Of a DNA stretch of 64,000 nucleotides, positions 1-11,072 are shown in pieces. Both the position numbers and the translations under genes were made by a program. The DNA comes from Solanum dulcamara (Eukaryota > Streptophyta > Magnoliopsida > Solanales > Solanaceae), in NCBI RefSeq assembly GCF_947179165.1, contig NC_077244.1, forward strand, positions 12,902,949 through 12,966,948, in the 5' to 3' direction. Under the pieces are notes generated by a model. It had not been told where the DNA came from, made no database searches, and saw nothing but the letters and a program-made list of their open reading frames with translations. How positions within the stretch are numbered: position 1 is the first letter of the stretch; each line of letters starts with the position of its first letter.

Positions 1-1241
1 ATTGATAGATTTCGAAAAAGGTTGAATCTGGAAATTTCTTTCAAAATTATGTTCTACTCATTGAGGGTAGTTTGTAGGTGTAAAGTCCACAAGAATTAAT
101 CAAGAAATCATCAAGAATCATTGAAAACCTGAAATTCAAATTTGGGGAAAAATCTCCAACACCCACCTTTGAAAACACAATTTTGAATGATTTTAGAAGG
201 CAAAACCAAAGTTAAATGATTTAAGAATGAAAGAAATGCTTACCCAATCAAAACTCTTGAAGAATAATCTCAAAAATTGCCCCACCAAGCTTAAGAAATC
301 CAAAAATGATGAAAAGGGGGTTTCCCTCGATATTTCACTATTCAAGTAAAAATTGTTCTCCGCGAATGCAGACACTTAACTCCGCAAATGCGGAGCACAC
401 AGAGGTAGCTCTCCACAAAAGTAGTGAAGAGTGCCATGAATGTGGATCACCAAAAGCTCTACCCTCCATGAACGCACCACACTACCTATGAACACGGAGG
501 CTTCCCAAGGTACTTTTTTGCGAACGTGCTAGGGCACCCGCGATTGTGGTCCCCAAGGCACCAGACACCAGAAACAGCAAAAGAAGTAAAGTTCAAATCT
601 TCGATCGGATTCTTGAGATTTGTTCGGAATTCCATACACATAAACCATATATGCACACTTACTAAATTCGATGTTCCGGACTCAAAGGAATCATCGAAAT
701 TTAAATTCGAGGTCTTTATGATCCAAAACTCAATAAGTCAAAACTAAACTAATTTCAAAACTCAAAAAGACCAAAACGAGCTTGTGACCCCCAAAAATTA
801 TAAAAAAGCCGCTCCTAGTCCTAAAATCACCTACTGAAACCAATGGAATCATCAAAAATCCAATTCGAGTCTTCGAACTTGAGTTGTTGACCAAAGTCAA
901 TCATACCTCATTTAAACCCAAACTTTCCAACTTAGGACCTTAATTTCACGAAACAATTCTGAATTTGAATACACAGACATTCTTAGACTAATTTTCATAT
1001 TTCAGAAGCTGATGGAACCGATAGAATTCTGTTTTGAGACTTTTATCTCTGTTTCATACCGAAAGCCACTTTTGAGCAACTTAAACCTTACAAATTCCAA
1101 AAATTTGCACGGTTCACAACCTATTAAGAGTTTATATAAACCAACTACACAAACTGATCAAATAACAGTGGGGGAGACTAACGAGAGGGGTAAAATGGTA
1201 ATTTTTTAGAATTTCCAAATATGACCCTCGAGGTCATTACA
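1..1241 (-). repeat. Gypsy A 3' LTR fragment, cut by window edge
   Basis: The plus-strand end ...GGTCATTACA is the reverse complement of an LTR start TGTAATGACC, the same start used by the young gypsy LTRs at 34524 and 41026. The next bases (TTATCCACCACTAAAAG) are the reverse complement of the stretch before that gypsy's 3' LTR. In minus orientation this is therefore the 3' LTR. About 780-960 resembles 50770-50900 of another minus LTR. Short open frames here (for example 306-491, 526-747) are chance. The left end lies outside the window. Confidence 0.75.
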
Positions 1242-1259
1242 TTATCCACCACTAAAAGT

Positions 1260-2447
1260 AATGTTCACCCTCGAACATAAGATAAAGAAAAGTACTTAGA
1301 GTCTCAAAAAGTTGAGGGTACAGGGCCCGCATGTTAGACTCTAACTCCCAAGTCGCCTCCTCAACAAGTCAATGTCGTTACTGCAACTTAACCAAAGCGA
1401 TCTCTTTGGTCCTGAGCTTACGAAGCTGCCTATCTAGGTAGTTAAAAACTCATCCTCATAAGTCAAATACGGACCAACTCTACCACATCATAAGAAATTA
1501 TATGGGATTTATCTGATATATACTTGCGAAGCATGGAGACATGAAACACCAGATGGACAACTGACAATCTAGGGGGCAAGGCCAACTCATAAGACTCCCC
1601 ACCCATTCTCCTCAAATCTCAATAGGGCCAATAAACCTTGGACTAAGCTTGACCTTGTGCCCGAATCTCATCACACCCTTTATGGGCAATATCTAGAGCC
1701 ACACACAATCGCCTACCAAGAACTTTAACGGACGGACCCTCCTATCAGCATAGCTCTTCTGACGACTTTAGGGCTATCAATATTCTTTGAGTAAGTCAGT
1801 ATCAAATACATCTATAATAACTAAATCAAACCACCCAATGGGTGATCGAAACCTTCGACCATATAATGCCTCAAACGGTGCCATCTAAATGCTGGAGTGA
1901 TAATTGTTATTATGGGTAAACTCCACTAACGGCAAGTGTTGGTCCCATGATGCACCAAAATCAATCACACAGGCTCTAAGCATATCTCCAACACATGAAT
2001 AGTCTTCTAGAACTAGCCATCAGTCTAGGGATGAAATGCTAAACTCATGTCTAACCGAGTACCTAAACAACACTATAATGCCTCCCAAAAGTGACAGGTG
2101 AACACCAAACCCCGATCTAACACAATAGAGATAGGCACCCCATACAACCTAACAATCTCACAAATGTAGATTCTAGCTAACCTCTCTGCAATGTAGCTAG
2201 TCTTCACCAAAAAGAAATGAGCTAATTTGATCAATCAGTCCACAATAACCCAACAAACTCATACTTACCCAATGCCACAGGTAATCCAGTCATAAAATCC
2301 ATGGTAATACGCTCCCACTTCCACTCAGGAGTGGCATCCTTTGCATAGGACCATCCAGTTTCTAATGCTCATATTTTACGTTTTGGTAATTTAGACACTT
2401 ACTTATAAAATCAACAATGTCTCTCTTCATGCCACACAATATTAGTG
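1260..2447 (-). pseudogene. Integrase remnant of gypsy A
   Basis: No long frame survives, but minus-strand translation gives pieces of the Ty3 integrase core. The stretch at about 2355-2275 reads like the WERITMDF block holding the first catalytic Asp, followed by a GLP-type block. Frames change repeatedly. At the 3' end, 1261-1278 forms the ATGTTC...GAACAT inverted repeat that also precedes the LTR in the intact relative. The C-terminal chromodomain cannot be followed confidently. Confidence 0.6.
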
Positions 2448-3304
2448 TTATTTCAAGTAATGAAACATCTTTGCCTCTCCTAGGTGAATAGAGTACTTGA
2501 AACAGTGAGCCTTTCCCAATATCATACATACCCAATCACCAACTTTGGGCATATAAATACGACTATTAGTCCTCAAAAGTCCCTTCAGGCCAAGAGAGGC
2601 TAATTTAGCTTCACCTCTCAATGCTTTTTCTTGAATAGTTCTCAACTTGTCATCATCAAACTAGTGTGCATGAATATGATCCGTTAAATTAGAACTAGCC
2701 CCCACAAGGCTAAAATGCTATGATATGTAAAAATATCAAGTCGGACTAACTACCTAGCCAATGACTGAACCTCCAAAGCCAAAGGCCTCTCATCCGCCTT
2801 AAGGAAGGCCAAACAACCCATGCTAGGTGCTTTGCGACTGAGAGCATCCACTACCGCATTAGCTTTGCCTGGATGATAAAGAATGGTGATGTCATAATCT
2901 TTCAATAACTCCAACCACCTACGCTGTCTCATGTTTATATTCGGCTGAGAAAAGATATACTTAAGGCTATGGTGATCAGTAAAGATCTCACAATGCATAC
3001 TATAGAGATAATACCTCTACAACTTCAAAACAAATACCACCGCTGCTAACTCCAAGTCTTGCGTAGGGTAGTTCTTCTCATGTATATTCAACTGTCGAGA
3101 AACATAAGCTATAAATCTATCTTTATGCATCAATACACCACCCAAACTGACTCCCGAAGCATCAAAAAATACAATAAAGGCCACACCCTCCTCGAGTAAG
3201 GCTAGAATAGGTGCTAAAGTTAGTAACTCCTTGAGCTTTTGAAAGTTCGCCTCACACTCATTAGTCCACTGAAATGCCATGGTCGTTTGAGTTAGCTTAA
3301 GCAA
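2448..3304 (-). pseudogene. RNase H and H2C2 zinc-finger remnant of gypsy A
   Basis: Three separate minus frames carry consecutive parts of the Ty3 RNase H and the integrase zinc finger. 3304-3017 holds the RT/RNase H connection and the first RNase H Asp ([11 protein letters not shown]). 2998-2750 holds the end of RNase H ([25 protein letters not shown]). 2645-2448 covers the start of the H2C2 finger (HCFKYSIHLGEAK). Stops or frameshifts separate them. A stop after VLKL near 3017 splits RNase H. Confidence 0.75.
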
Positions 3305-3369
3305 TGGGGCTGTAATAGAAGATAAACTCTAAAAAATGGACAATAATATCATGCCAACCCTATAAAGCT

Positions 3370-4332
3370 TCAAATCTCAATAACTGAAATAGGCCTAACC
3401 CAATTATGAACCACTACAACCTTAGTCGGATCGACCATAATACCATCCTTGGTCACCATGTGACACAAGAATGCCACGGAATTGAGCCAAGACTCACATT
3501 TAGAGAATTTTACATACAACTTCTCCTCTCTCAATCTCTGAAGTACGACCCTCAAATGACTAATATGGTCATCCTTATTCTTAGAGTAAATCAAGACAAT
3601 ATCGATAAACACAATCACAAATGAGTCCAAATAAGGCCAATATACCCTGTTCATCAACTTCATATAAGTAGCAGGGGCTTTAGTCAACCCAAAGGACATG
3701 ACCACAAACTCATAATGCCCATAATAAGTCCTGAATGCAGTCTTAAGGATATTAGATTCTCGAATTCTCAACTGATGGTAGCCTGACCTCAAGTCGATCT
3801 TAAAGAATATCAATGCATCTTGAAGATGATAAAATAAGTCATCCATGCGAGGAAAAGGATATTTGTTCTTGATATAGACTTTGTTCAACTGTCGATAGTC
3901 AATACACATCCTTATAGTACCATTATTCTTCTTCACAAAGAAGATTGGTGCACCCCATAGTGATACACTAGGTTGGATAAATCCCTTCTTCAATAAATCT
4001 TCCAATTGTTCCTTCAACTCAGTTGGAGCTATCCAATAAGGAGAAATAGAAATGGGCTTGGTGCTCAACTCTAAATCAATCACAAAATTGATATCACGAT
4101 TGAGAGAAACAGCCGACAAGTATGTAGGAAATACATCCATAAACTCTCTCACCACTCTCGTGGTCTCTAAAGGAGATGACTCCTTAGTAAGATCCCACAC
4201 ATGAGACAAATAAGACAAGCAACCTTTATCCAATAAACAATAAGAACGAATATGAGATATCATCCCCTTAGGATACGAACTTGAGTTACCATTTCCACAC
4301 AAGCTAGGCAAACCGGGATACGCTAAGGTCAC
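3370..4332 (-). pseudogene. Reverse transcriptase of gypsy A, catalytically damaged
   Basis: The 320-codon open stretch covers the protease-RT linker ([10 protein letters not shown] at about residue 61), the RT fingers ([23 protein letters not shown]) and the palm. The catalytic motif, normally F-I-D-D, reads FIDIVLIYS, so the second metal-binding Asp is missing and the enzyme would be inactive. Conserved [12 protein letters not shown] and SFGLTKAP blocks are present. Long open but mutated, it is a fossil of the same family as the RT at 38100-38900. Confidence 0.85.
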
Positions 4333-4339
4333 GGTCTTT

Positions 4340-5106
4340 GCATAACAATCTAATATAGCATGATAGGGAGATAACTAGTCCATACCCAATATCACATCAA
4401 AATTAAGCATGTCTAAAAAAAATCAAGTTCGCACGGGTCTCTCTTTCCAAAAATATTACTAAGCACCCCTAATATACTCCATCTACCATTAAAGGCTTAC
4501 CTACCTGGGTAGAAATCGTAATAGGCACAACAAGGGGCTTACTCATATAATCACTTACCATATCAAAATTGATCGACATATAAGAATAGGTATACCCTTG
4601 ATAAATAATACTGAATCAGGATGATGGCAAACCGGAACAATACCTATAATAACCACATTAGAGGCCTCTACCTTATATCTATCTAGAATAGCATAACAAA
4701 GCTGATGATCACCTTTATCCTACAAACTAATATAAGCTCCACCTCTAGCTCAACCCTTGGCACCCTTAGTTCCACCTGTGGTACTCTGTAAAGTACCTCA
4801 AACAAATGAAGTGGGAGTAGAACAAACAGCTGGTATCTTGAGTCATCCAGTAGAAGGAGCATGTCTTGGGAAATCTTTGGCTTTATTGCCAAACTTATCA
4901 CACGCATAAAACCTCAAGGACCTGAACCCCATAGAGGATAACCAGAAGTGTCAAGACATCTACCAGAGCCCAAAAAACCACTATAGCCAGTCTGACCTGA
5001 TCTAGATCTACCTGTACCATTTGTGTCCTGAATAGCTGTTTGAACTGGTCTGCCTGATAACCATGGGTGCCTGCACCCAAATACTCTCTACTTTTGAAGG
5101 ATGACC
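4340..5106 (-). pseudogene. Protease and gag C-terminal remnant of gypsy A
   Basis: Minus-strand translation from about 4500 to 4340 gives pieces equivalent to the [20 protein letters not shown] block of the intact relative, that is the region after the protease active site. The short frames at 4683-4907 and 4898-5080 lie where the Gly/Gln-rich gag tail should be, but no CCHC knuckle is readable. The fragment stops where the plus-strand LTR begins at 5107. Confidence 0.5.
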
Positions 5107-7374
5107 TGTTATGCCCCGTACTTCTTAACTTCGCAAAGCCTTCTTAAACTTCTTAAGAGTGTCCATGTGACCCCGATTAGTTACAATGCTATCAAATAAC
5201 TCTAAGGAAAGGAGAATGAGATACTCCATAATAAGAAAGATTGGAAAATGGGGATATAAGAATCTGGAAGGAGTTGGAGTCCAAGTAATGGGTCGTAGGA
5301 CTCGACTTGCTTGCGTAAGCTACAAAATTGGACATCTTACATACTTAAGCTACTGGAGTACATGTTGAGCCCACATAGCAAGCATTTCATAGGCTCTTAA
5401 AGTAAGACGAGATTATGAACCCACAGAAAGGAAATAAGGAGACGACGTGCCTACTTAAAATAAGTAGGTGATGCACCTACTTGAAGCAAGTAGGTGATGC
5501 ACCTATTTGGACCAAGTAGGTGACTCACCTACTTGGGGTAGACCCCACGCTGCCATATGGCAGCTTTGGATTAGCCGCATGATTGAAGTGGCGCCCTAGA
5601 GGGATGCCACATATCACCCTTAGGGGGATTCCATGTGGCACTTGCCAAAAAGGGATATATATGTATATTATGTTGAAAAAAGTCTCATTCTTCAGCTTTG
5701 CACTTGGAAAAATTAAAAGAGAAACCCTAGGGCTAAGGAGAGAGTAGTGGCGGCCTAGGCCAAAAGAAAAGGTAGGCCCTGATTTTGTTCTGTGAATTAA
5801 TTATTTAAGTTATTCTACGGTGATATAACGGTGTTTAATAATAGAAATTTCTGATTTGGGGCAGAAAGAAGCAACGCAAACAACCCCTTAATTTCAGTCA
5901 CGTCGAGAAGTTCCAAAGTTAATTTTCAGCAAGTTTGGAAAGCCGTTTGTTAAGGTATGACTTGATTCTCTTCTCCCTCATTTTGGTAAGGGTTTTTAAA
6001 TTCTATGAAGGTGTTATTAATGTAATGTTATGGTTTGGAGAAGCACCAAAAAGATACAAATAGTCTGCTAAAGTTTGGCAAGTTTTGGCCAATTTGGGGA
6101 AAGATAAGGTCTTTCTTTTTAATTTGAAATTTTTGGTATTTTTATAGGGTGTATTATACATCTTTTATGATGATATAAGTGTACGAACTTCGTATAAATT
6201 CTCGATGTTAGAAACAATTTAAATTGAAGTCATCGTAGCTAAATTAAAGTCGAATAGTGCATGGTGTTGTGATGCTGAAGCTGCTGGTTGTGTGGTGGTG
6301 TGTTGCAGGGCTGGAAAATGGTTTATTTAGGGTGTGGTAGATTCTGGTTGAAGACACACAGCCCTCTATTTCATACAATTATAGATTTCATGAAATAAAG
6401 GTTAAAAACCCTATTTTGGTATCGTAGTTTTAAGTGAGTTGCTTGGAGGTTGTATTGCATAAAGTTGTCATATTTTGATTATTCATGTACTGCAGGTTGT
6501 TGTTGTTGGTTGGCTGTAGTTATTAGGAGTGTACTTGGAAATTCGGATAGGGCATATTATAGGGGAGGTACTGCCCAATTTTCGTTAACTTCTTAACTAG
6601 TTAAGGAACTAGTCGAGAAGGCGAGCAAGGGGTTGAGTTCTATGAATACTCATATGTAACCTAAGATTCTTGAAAGCTAAGGGTTGTTGATTCTTTCATT
6701 ACTTTCATGTTACCTAGGTTCAAGGAACGACGAGGCAAACGGGATAAAGAGTAACCCGTAAGAGGTATGTAAAGCCTGTCTCTTTTTTCTTTTGGGCATG
6801 TCTTAGTTTTAAGTGACAAATGATATGTGTATGAAGCCTGGGGTAATTCTATTCATGAGCTCTGAACATGATTCATGATTCATAATTCATGCTCACTTCT
6901 GAATGTCAAGACTCTTAAAGTAGTTAAGCTCCCATCCCTCAAGTCTTTTATGTGCTAAAAAATAGTGTATGTAAAGCTAACGTTTTCTTCTTTTGGCATA
7001 TCTTCTAGTTAAATAGTGAATGATAGGAAATTGAGGGTAAAGTTACTCATAAATGCCAGGTGTAATTCATAGTTCTTATGTACTCCTTGATGAAATCACT
7101 CTTACAGTAATCGAACTAGGGCTTCTCAAGCCTTCCATATGTTAGAAAAGGATGAGTATGTAAAGGTACCCTTTCTTTTCTTTTGGCATGACTTAGATGT
7201 AAGTATTATGTATAGGAAATTGGGAGTTATTCCACTCTTAAAACTCTTAGTGTGAGTTAAGGCTCTTTTTCACTTCCTACTGGTTAGAACTCTTGTAACA
7301 AGTTGAGTCATTACTTTTCAAGTCTTCCATGTGATAGAGAGTGGTACATGTAAAGCTTGTCTTTTCCTACTTCT
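5107..7374 (+). repeat. Truncated plus-strand LTR, same superfamily as 56614-59581
   Basis: It starts TGTTATGCCCCGTACTTC and follows the LTRs at 56614 and 62649 through several blocks (ATCAAATAACTCTAAGGAAA, GTCGTAGGACTCGACTT, a TATA-like GGGATATATATG near 5651, and GTAAAGCNTNNC...TTTTGGCATG repeats). It ends abruptly at 7374, about two-thirds through a full LTR, against an LTR in the opposite orientation. The bases before it end ATGACC; no matching target duplication can be found because the right end is missing. No coding frame is supported inside. Confidence 0.8.
5448..5545. repeat. Palindromic minisatellite in LTR
   Basis: About three copies of a roughly 33-bp unit, each containing AAGTAGGTGATGCACCTACTT or a close variant. 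The arms AAGTAGGTG and CACCTACTT are inverted, so each unit can fold on itself. It lies about 100 bp upstream of the LTR TATA-like box, the position taken in the related LTR by the G-box array at 63114. Confidence 0.8.
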
Positions 7375-9598
7375 AGATAATATTAAGAGAACGTAGAATA
7401 AGGTCACAATCTCATAAGACGTCAAATCGTATACATATCCACATAGGACCAATTTTCAAGACTCGTAGAAAAATCGGAATGAGCTATGATTCAAAATCAA
7501 GATAAGAGTCATGTCAAGTACCTTTTGAAAATTACCATGGATTATGTCAAAATAAAACTTTTGAAATCATATACGCGTATCTAAGCACGAGAAAATATCC
7601 TTTGGAAACTCAAGAAAATTGGCCATCCTAGTGGCTCTACGAATAAGACTTTCTTGAAATTGTATAAAATGACATATACTTGTTTCATAAAAATTATGCC
7701 AAAAGAAAGTGTAGCTCTATATACTTATGTCAAAACATGCCAAGAGAAAGAAGAGTAAACATTACATACATGAAGCCGTTCTTATCTTAGCCATCATAGA
7801 CATATTCTCATCCTCGACATCATCAATGTCGTTGTAAAACATATCCATCGTCATTGCCATAAAAGCTTGTAATATTGTAAACCTTTGTTTTGGGAAACTA
7901 TAGACATTTTGGAAACATTGACGGGTTATAGGAAAAGTAGTCATTTCCTTGGGACCATTGACACCTAGCTTTTGAAAACAAAGAATATATGGAAGCACTT
8001 ATGAAACCATAGCATCGGAATTATGCCTTGAAAAAGAAGGGTAAGCCTTACATACTTATGCCAAAGACATGCCAAAAGAAGGAACGGTTAGCTTTACATA
8101 CTTTGTCCGCTTCCTTAGTCACCCCACCTAACTCTTGGCCTTTCCAAAATCTATAACAAGATTAATAAATGCCAACATTAGCTATAGGTATCCAAGAACC
8201 TCATTCTAAACTAACATTTTGTCTACCGAAATTTCGACAGCACTTCCCCTGTAAATACACCATCCCCGAGAATCTAACTCGGCCAATTTACCAACAATCA
8301 TACCAAATCAATATACTACTTTCTCCAAGACCTTTCAATTCCAATAAGAACAATAACAATCTAATCCCTTGTTTCAAATTCAATTACCACAACCCAATAA
8401 TTTACACACTAACCACATCATACTAACAATATTAGCAATTATTACAAAACACAATTTACACTAGTAGTCTTTCTTCTTTTTCTTCTTTCTTCTTTCTTCT
8501 TTCTCTTCTTTCTTTTATTACATAAGGCCACAATTTCTACTCCAACTTCACACCTTCAACTAATATCAACATTTCTTATTCCCTTACTAGCTCAAGACCA
8601 TTTAAACATAATTCAAAAGAAATTAACATTATTCCATACAATATACCAAAAATTCCATCAAAATCATAATCCACCCAAAACTTCTACAAACACAACGGAA
8701 CTACCAAATCGCATTGTCTTCCTCCAAATTCATTAAGAATAACAATAATCCCCATATTAAAATTCCACTTCCATGATTTCATAAAACTATACTAAAATCA
8801 CATAATTTCATATAACAACTTGTAACCAATTTCAAGGCCGTCTCGAATCGTTCAACTTTTAATTACACCATAACCGCCATAACAACACAACTAACAAGCT
8901 AAATAAAGTTCAACTCCTCTTCTTCCAACCAACACACCACATGTCCACACACACCCACTTGCACACCCACATGTTCACACACCCACATACATCACAATTA
9001 CATGATTTCCACTTAATTCTACTAGCTACAACACATAGACTTCTTCCATAACATAAAAGATAGAATTCTTACCTTTTTCTTCAAATTTCGACTTGCCACA
9101 AACGAAATTTTCTCGCTCAATTAATTATACCATGTTGAAGAGGGCCTCAAACTTGACAAGAATTCAAGAAGACAAGATTTTTGGATCAAAGTTGAAGAAC
9201 TTGGCAATTTTTCCCCTTTTTTTTTTCCTCAAGTTCGGCCCTAGTTTCACCCTCTCTTTAGTCTTGATGACTTTGATTTTTCTTGAAGCTTCTAGTAATC
9301 TAGATGATATATCTATATAGATAATATATGGGTAATGGGCCTTCCTTGCTTTGGGCCTCAACTTCTCCTATTATTATCTTCTTTTTTTTTTTGAGCCCAA
9401 AAACTATAAGTCTTATTTAGTAGCTCACAAAACTAATTTCCAAAATTTCCAATTTTTCCTTTAACCTTTTCTAGTATTTCCACATCCAAAATTTAGTCAT
9501 AAGAATCTTGTATCCAACAAGATCAAACATAACCTTGCCCTTGACTTGTTACCATTATTTCTAACATGTCCAAATGCGAAAAAATACGGGTTGTAACA
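7375..9598 (-). repeat. 3' LTR of the young non-autonomous element, truncated
   Basis: It is almost identical, base for base, to 11997-14220. The plus-strand end GGGTTGTAACA is the LTR start in minus orientation. The missing 924 bp correspond to 11073-11996 (R/U5 side). Four short open frames are duplicated exactly in both LTRs; they have no family features and are taken as chance. Confidence 0.9.
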
Positions 9599-9634
9599 TT
9601 CTCCCCCCCTTTAGAACATTCGTCCTCGAATGTT
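9599..9634 (-). other. Polypurine tract with upstream stem-loop
   Basis: On the minus strand the order is an inverted repeat AACATTCG-AGGA-CGAATGTT (9634-9615), TCTAA, then AAAGGGGGGGAG and the LTR start TGTTACAA. The purine run is the expected plus-strand primer. The stem-loop has the same position and shape as those at 62613-62632 and 40989-41006. Confidence 0.85.
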
Positions 9635-10352
9635 AAATAAAACCTTCTTCAAAATCTTACAGAGACTATAGGGAAAATTTCTTTCTTCCCCACTAGTGAT
9701 TAGTTAGCGCTCATACTCATTTCAACTTCTCCATCCGAAAGTACTTGTACTCCAGTGACCCGTGTTTCTAGCTCTGTTATAACACTATCTTCATTCTAGT
9801 GGATACCACTTGTTCCACTTAATGGGCTCGCAATGCGTCAATGATTTTTGCAGAGCTACCTCCCTCATCCTTGAGGGGTCTTTATACTTTTCACGGCGGA
9901 ATCACATATCCACAATACTTCTTTATATCTCATAAGCTTTTATCCTTGTCGGGTACCTGAGGTTAACTTCTAATTCTTCTCAATCTCATGTCAATTCTAT
10001 TTTAATAATGGTCTTATCTTCTCGCCTTTTCATACTACTCCTTTCGTTCGGAGCTATCTATTCCCTTTTTCTTTCTAGAAAATTCCGGCAGAGTTTCCTC
10101 TATATTCCTTACTATCTCAAACCTGCACTCAGGAAATACCAAAAATGCCATGCAAGGCCAACATATATATATATATCCATATCATATCATATCACATTCG
10201 CAATGCCTCACAGGGCCAATATATACATACATTTGTAACATCTCATATCCCAGCCGCACAGGGCTTCCTACATTAGGCCGAAACAAAAATGACAACTTGC
10301 CCCATATAGCCAGCAAAAACTATACTTATCACTCTCCTATACCTATGATCGA

Positions 10353-10802
10353 TCAGTCCCCAGCTCGATCCGGTGACCTAGGAGGTGAAGTATGTTCCCC
10401 GTCACTATCTGGATGCCATTTGCTTGTTTGTTCCTCATCTTCTACCGCGCTTGAATCCAAAATATATTGATAGCCAGGAAATTCTTGGTTCACCGACGAC
10501 CAAGATAGAGGGCTCGAATATATCGTAACACTTACCGTAGAAGCTGGCCTGACATAGTATTCGGTCATAAGAGCAGCTGGCGTGGCTTCTAGAACCACTT
10601 TCCTGGTCATCAGATGCTCTTGGGAACCTGTCGTTGAGCCTTCTGAAGGATCGGTCTCTATAACATAATCAGGGTCTTCAGAGGGATCCGTCTCAATCGA
10701 ATAACTGGGGCTCTGCCTGCTTGGTCCTGGAGCCTGAGGTCCCATGTGTACCCTAGGGACCTTCTCCGCACCCCCTATACTGTCTAGAGCTGGTCTCTTC
10801 AT
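10353..10802 (-). CDS. Uncharacterised 149-residue protein of the non-autonomous element
   Basis: This is the only open frame of notable length in the 1.47-kb internal region. I do not recognise the family. The protein has a basic, Pro/Ser-rich start, two copies of IETDPSE (residues 36-42 and 48-54), a Tyr/Val-rich middle (about 80-118), an acidic stretch DSSAVEDEEQ and a Pro/Arg/Asp tail. It has no cysteine, no zinc knuckle, no transmembrane segment and no protease, RT or integrase motif. The ATG lies 23 bases after an acceptor-like run TTTTTTTTCTTGCAG on the minus strand, so a spliced leader is possible. The related element at 59582-62648 has lost or never had this frame. It could be a captured host fragment, a remnant gag start, or a chance frame. 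Confidence 0.45.
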   Translation of the reverse strand: MKRPALDSIGGAEKVPRVHMGPQAPGPSRQSPSYSIETDPSEDPDYVIETDPSEGSTTGSQEHLMTRKVVLEATPAALMTEYYVRPASTVSVTIYSSPLSWSSVNQEFPGYQYILDSSAVEDEEQTSKWHPDSDGEHTSPPRSPDRAGD

Positions 10803-11057
10803 CTCCCACCACAGCCTATACCCACCTGCAAGAAAAAAAAGTCAGAAACAAGCTTCCCGTAGAGGTTTGACCGTACATCTCGCAGTCCGTTAGGACGAGA
10901 TTATCCTGATAGACAGCTCTATCGCACGATCTAAGATAATAAAAGAAGATAATATCCTAAATGTCCTATAGCCTCCTGTTTATAAATGTGGCCGGCTTCA
11001 CATCCATAAACAAGACTCTACTAGACACGACTTTGCAGACAAACCTTTGACCGACCT

Positions 11058-11069
11058 GCTCTGATACCA
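11058..11069 (-). other. Primer binding site (iMet type)
   Basis: The plus strand reads GCTCTGATACCA, the reverse complement of TGGTATCAGAGC, complementary to the 3' end of plant initiator tRNA-Met. It lies three bases inside the LTR end TGTCACACC, the standard spacing. Confidence 0.9.
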
Positions 11070-11072
11070 CTC

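Larger units (their letters stand above)
1242..5106 (-). mobile_element. Decayed Ty3/gypsy element A, internal region
   Basis: The order on the minus strand is gag end and protease (about 5106-4340), reverse transcriptase (4332-3370), RNase H and H2C2 finger (3304-2448), integrase (about 2440-1260), LTR. This gag-PR-RT-RH-INT order defines Ty3/gypsy. The protein fragments closely resemble those of the full-length element at 34519-43194, so it is an older relative of that family. It is cut at 5106 by a plus-strand LTR starting TGTTATGCC; the gag start and the 5' LTR are not seen to the right. Confidence 0.8.

Noticed and set aside
7762..9361. Several 60- to 85-codon frames repeated identically at 12384-13982
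   Set aside because: Identity follows from the two LTRs being near-identical; the frames have no family features and lie on both strands.
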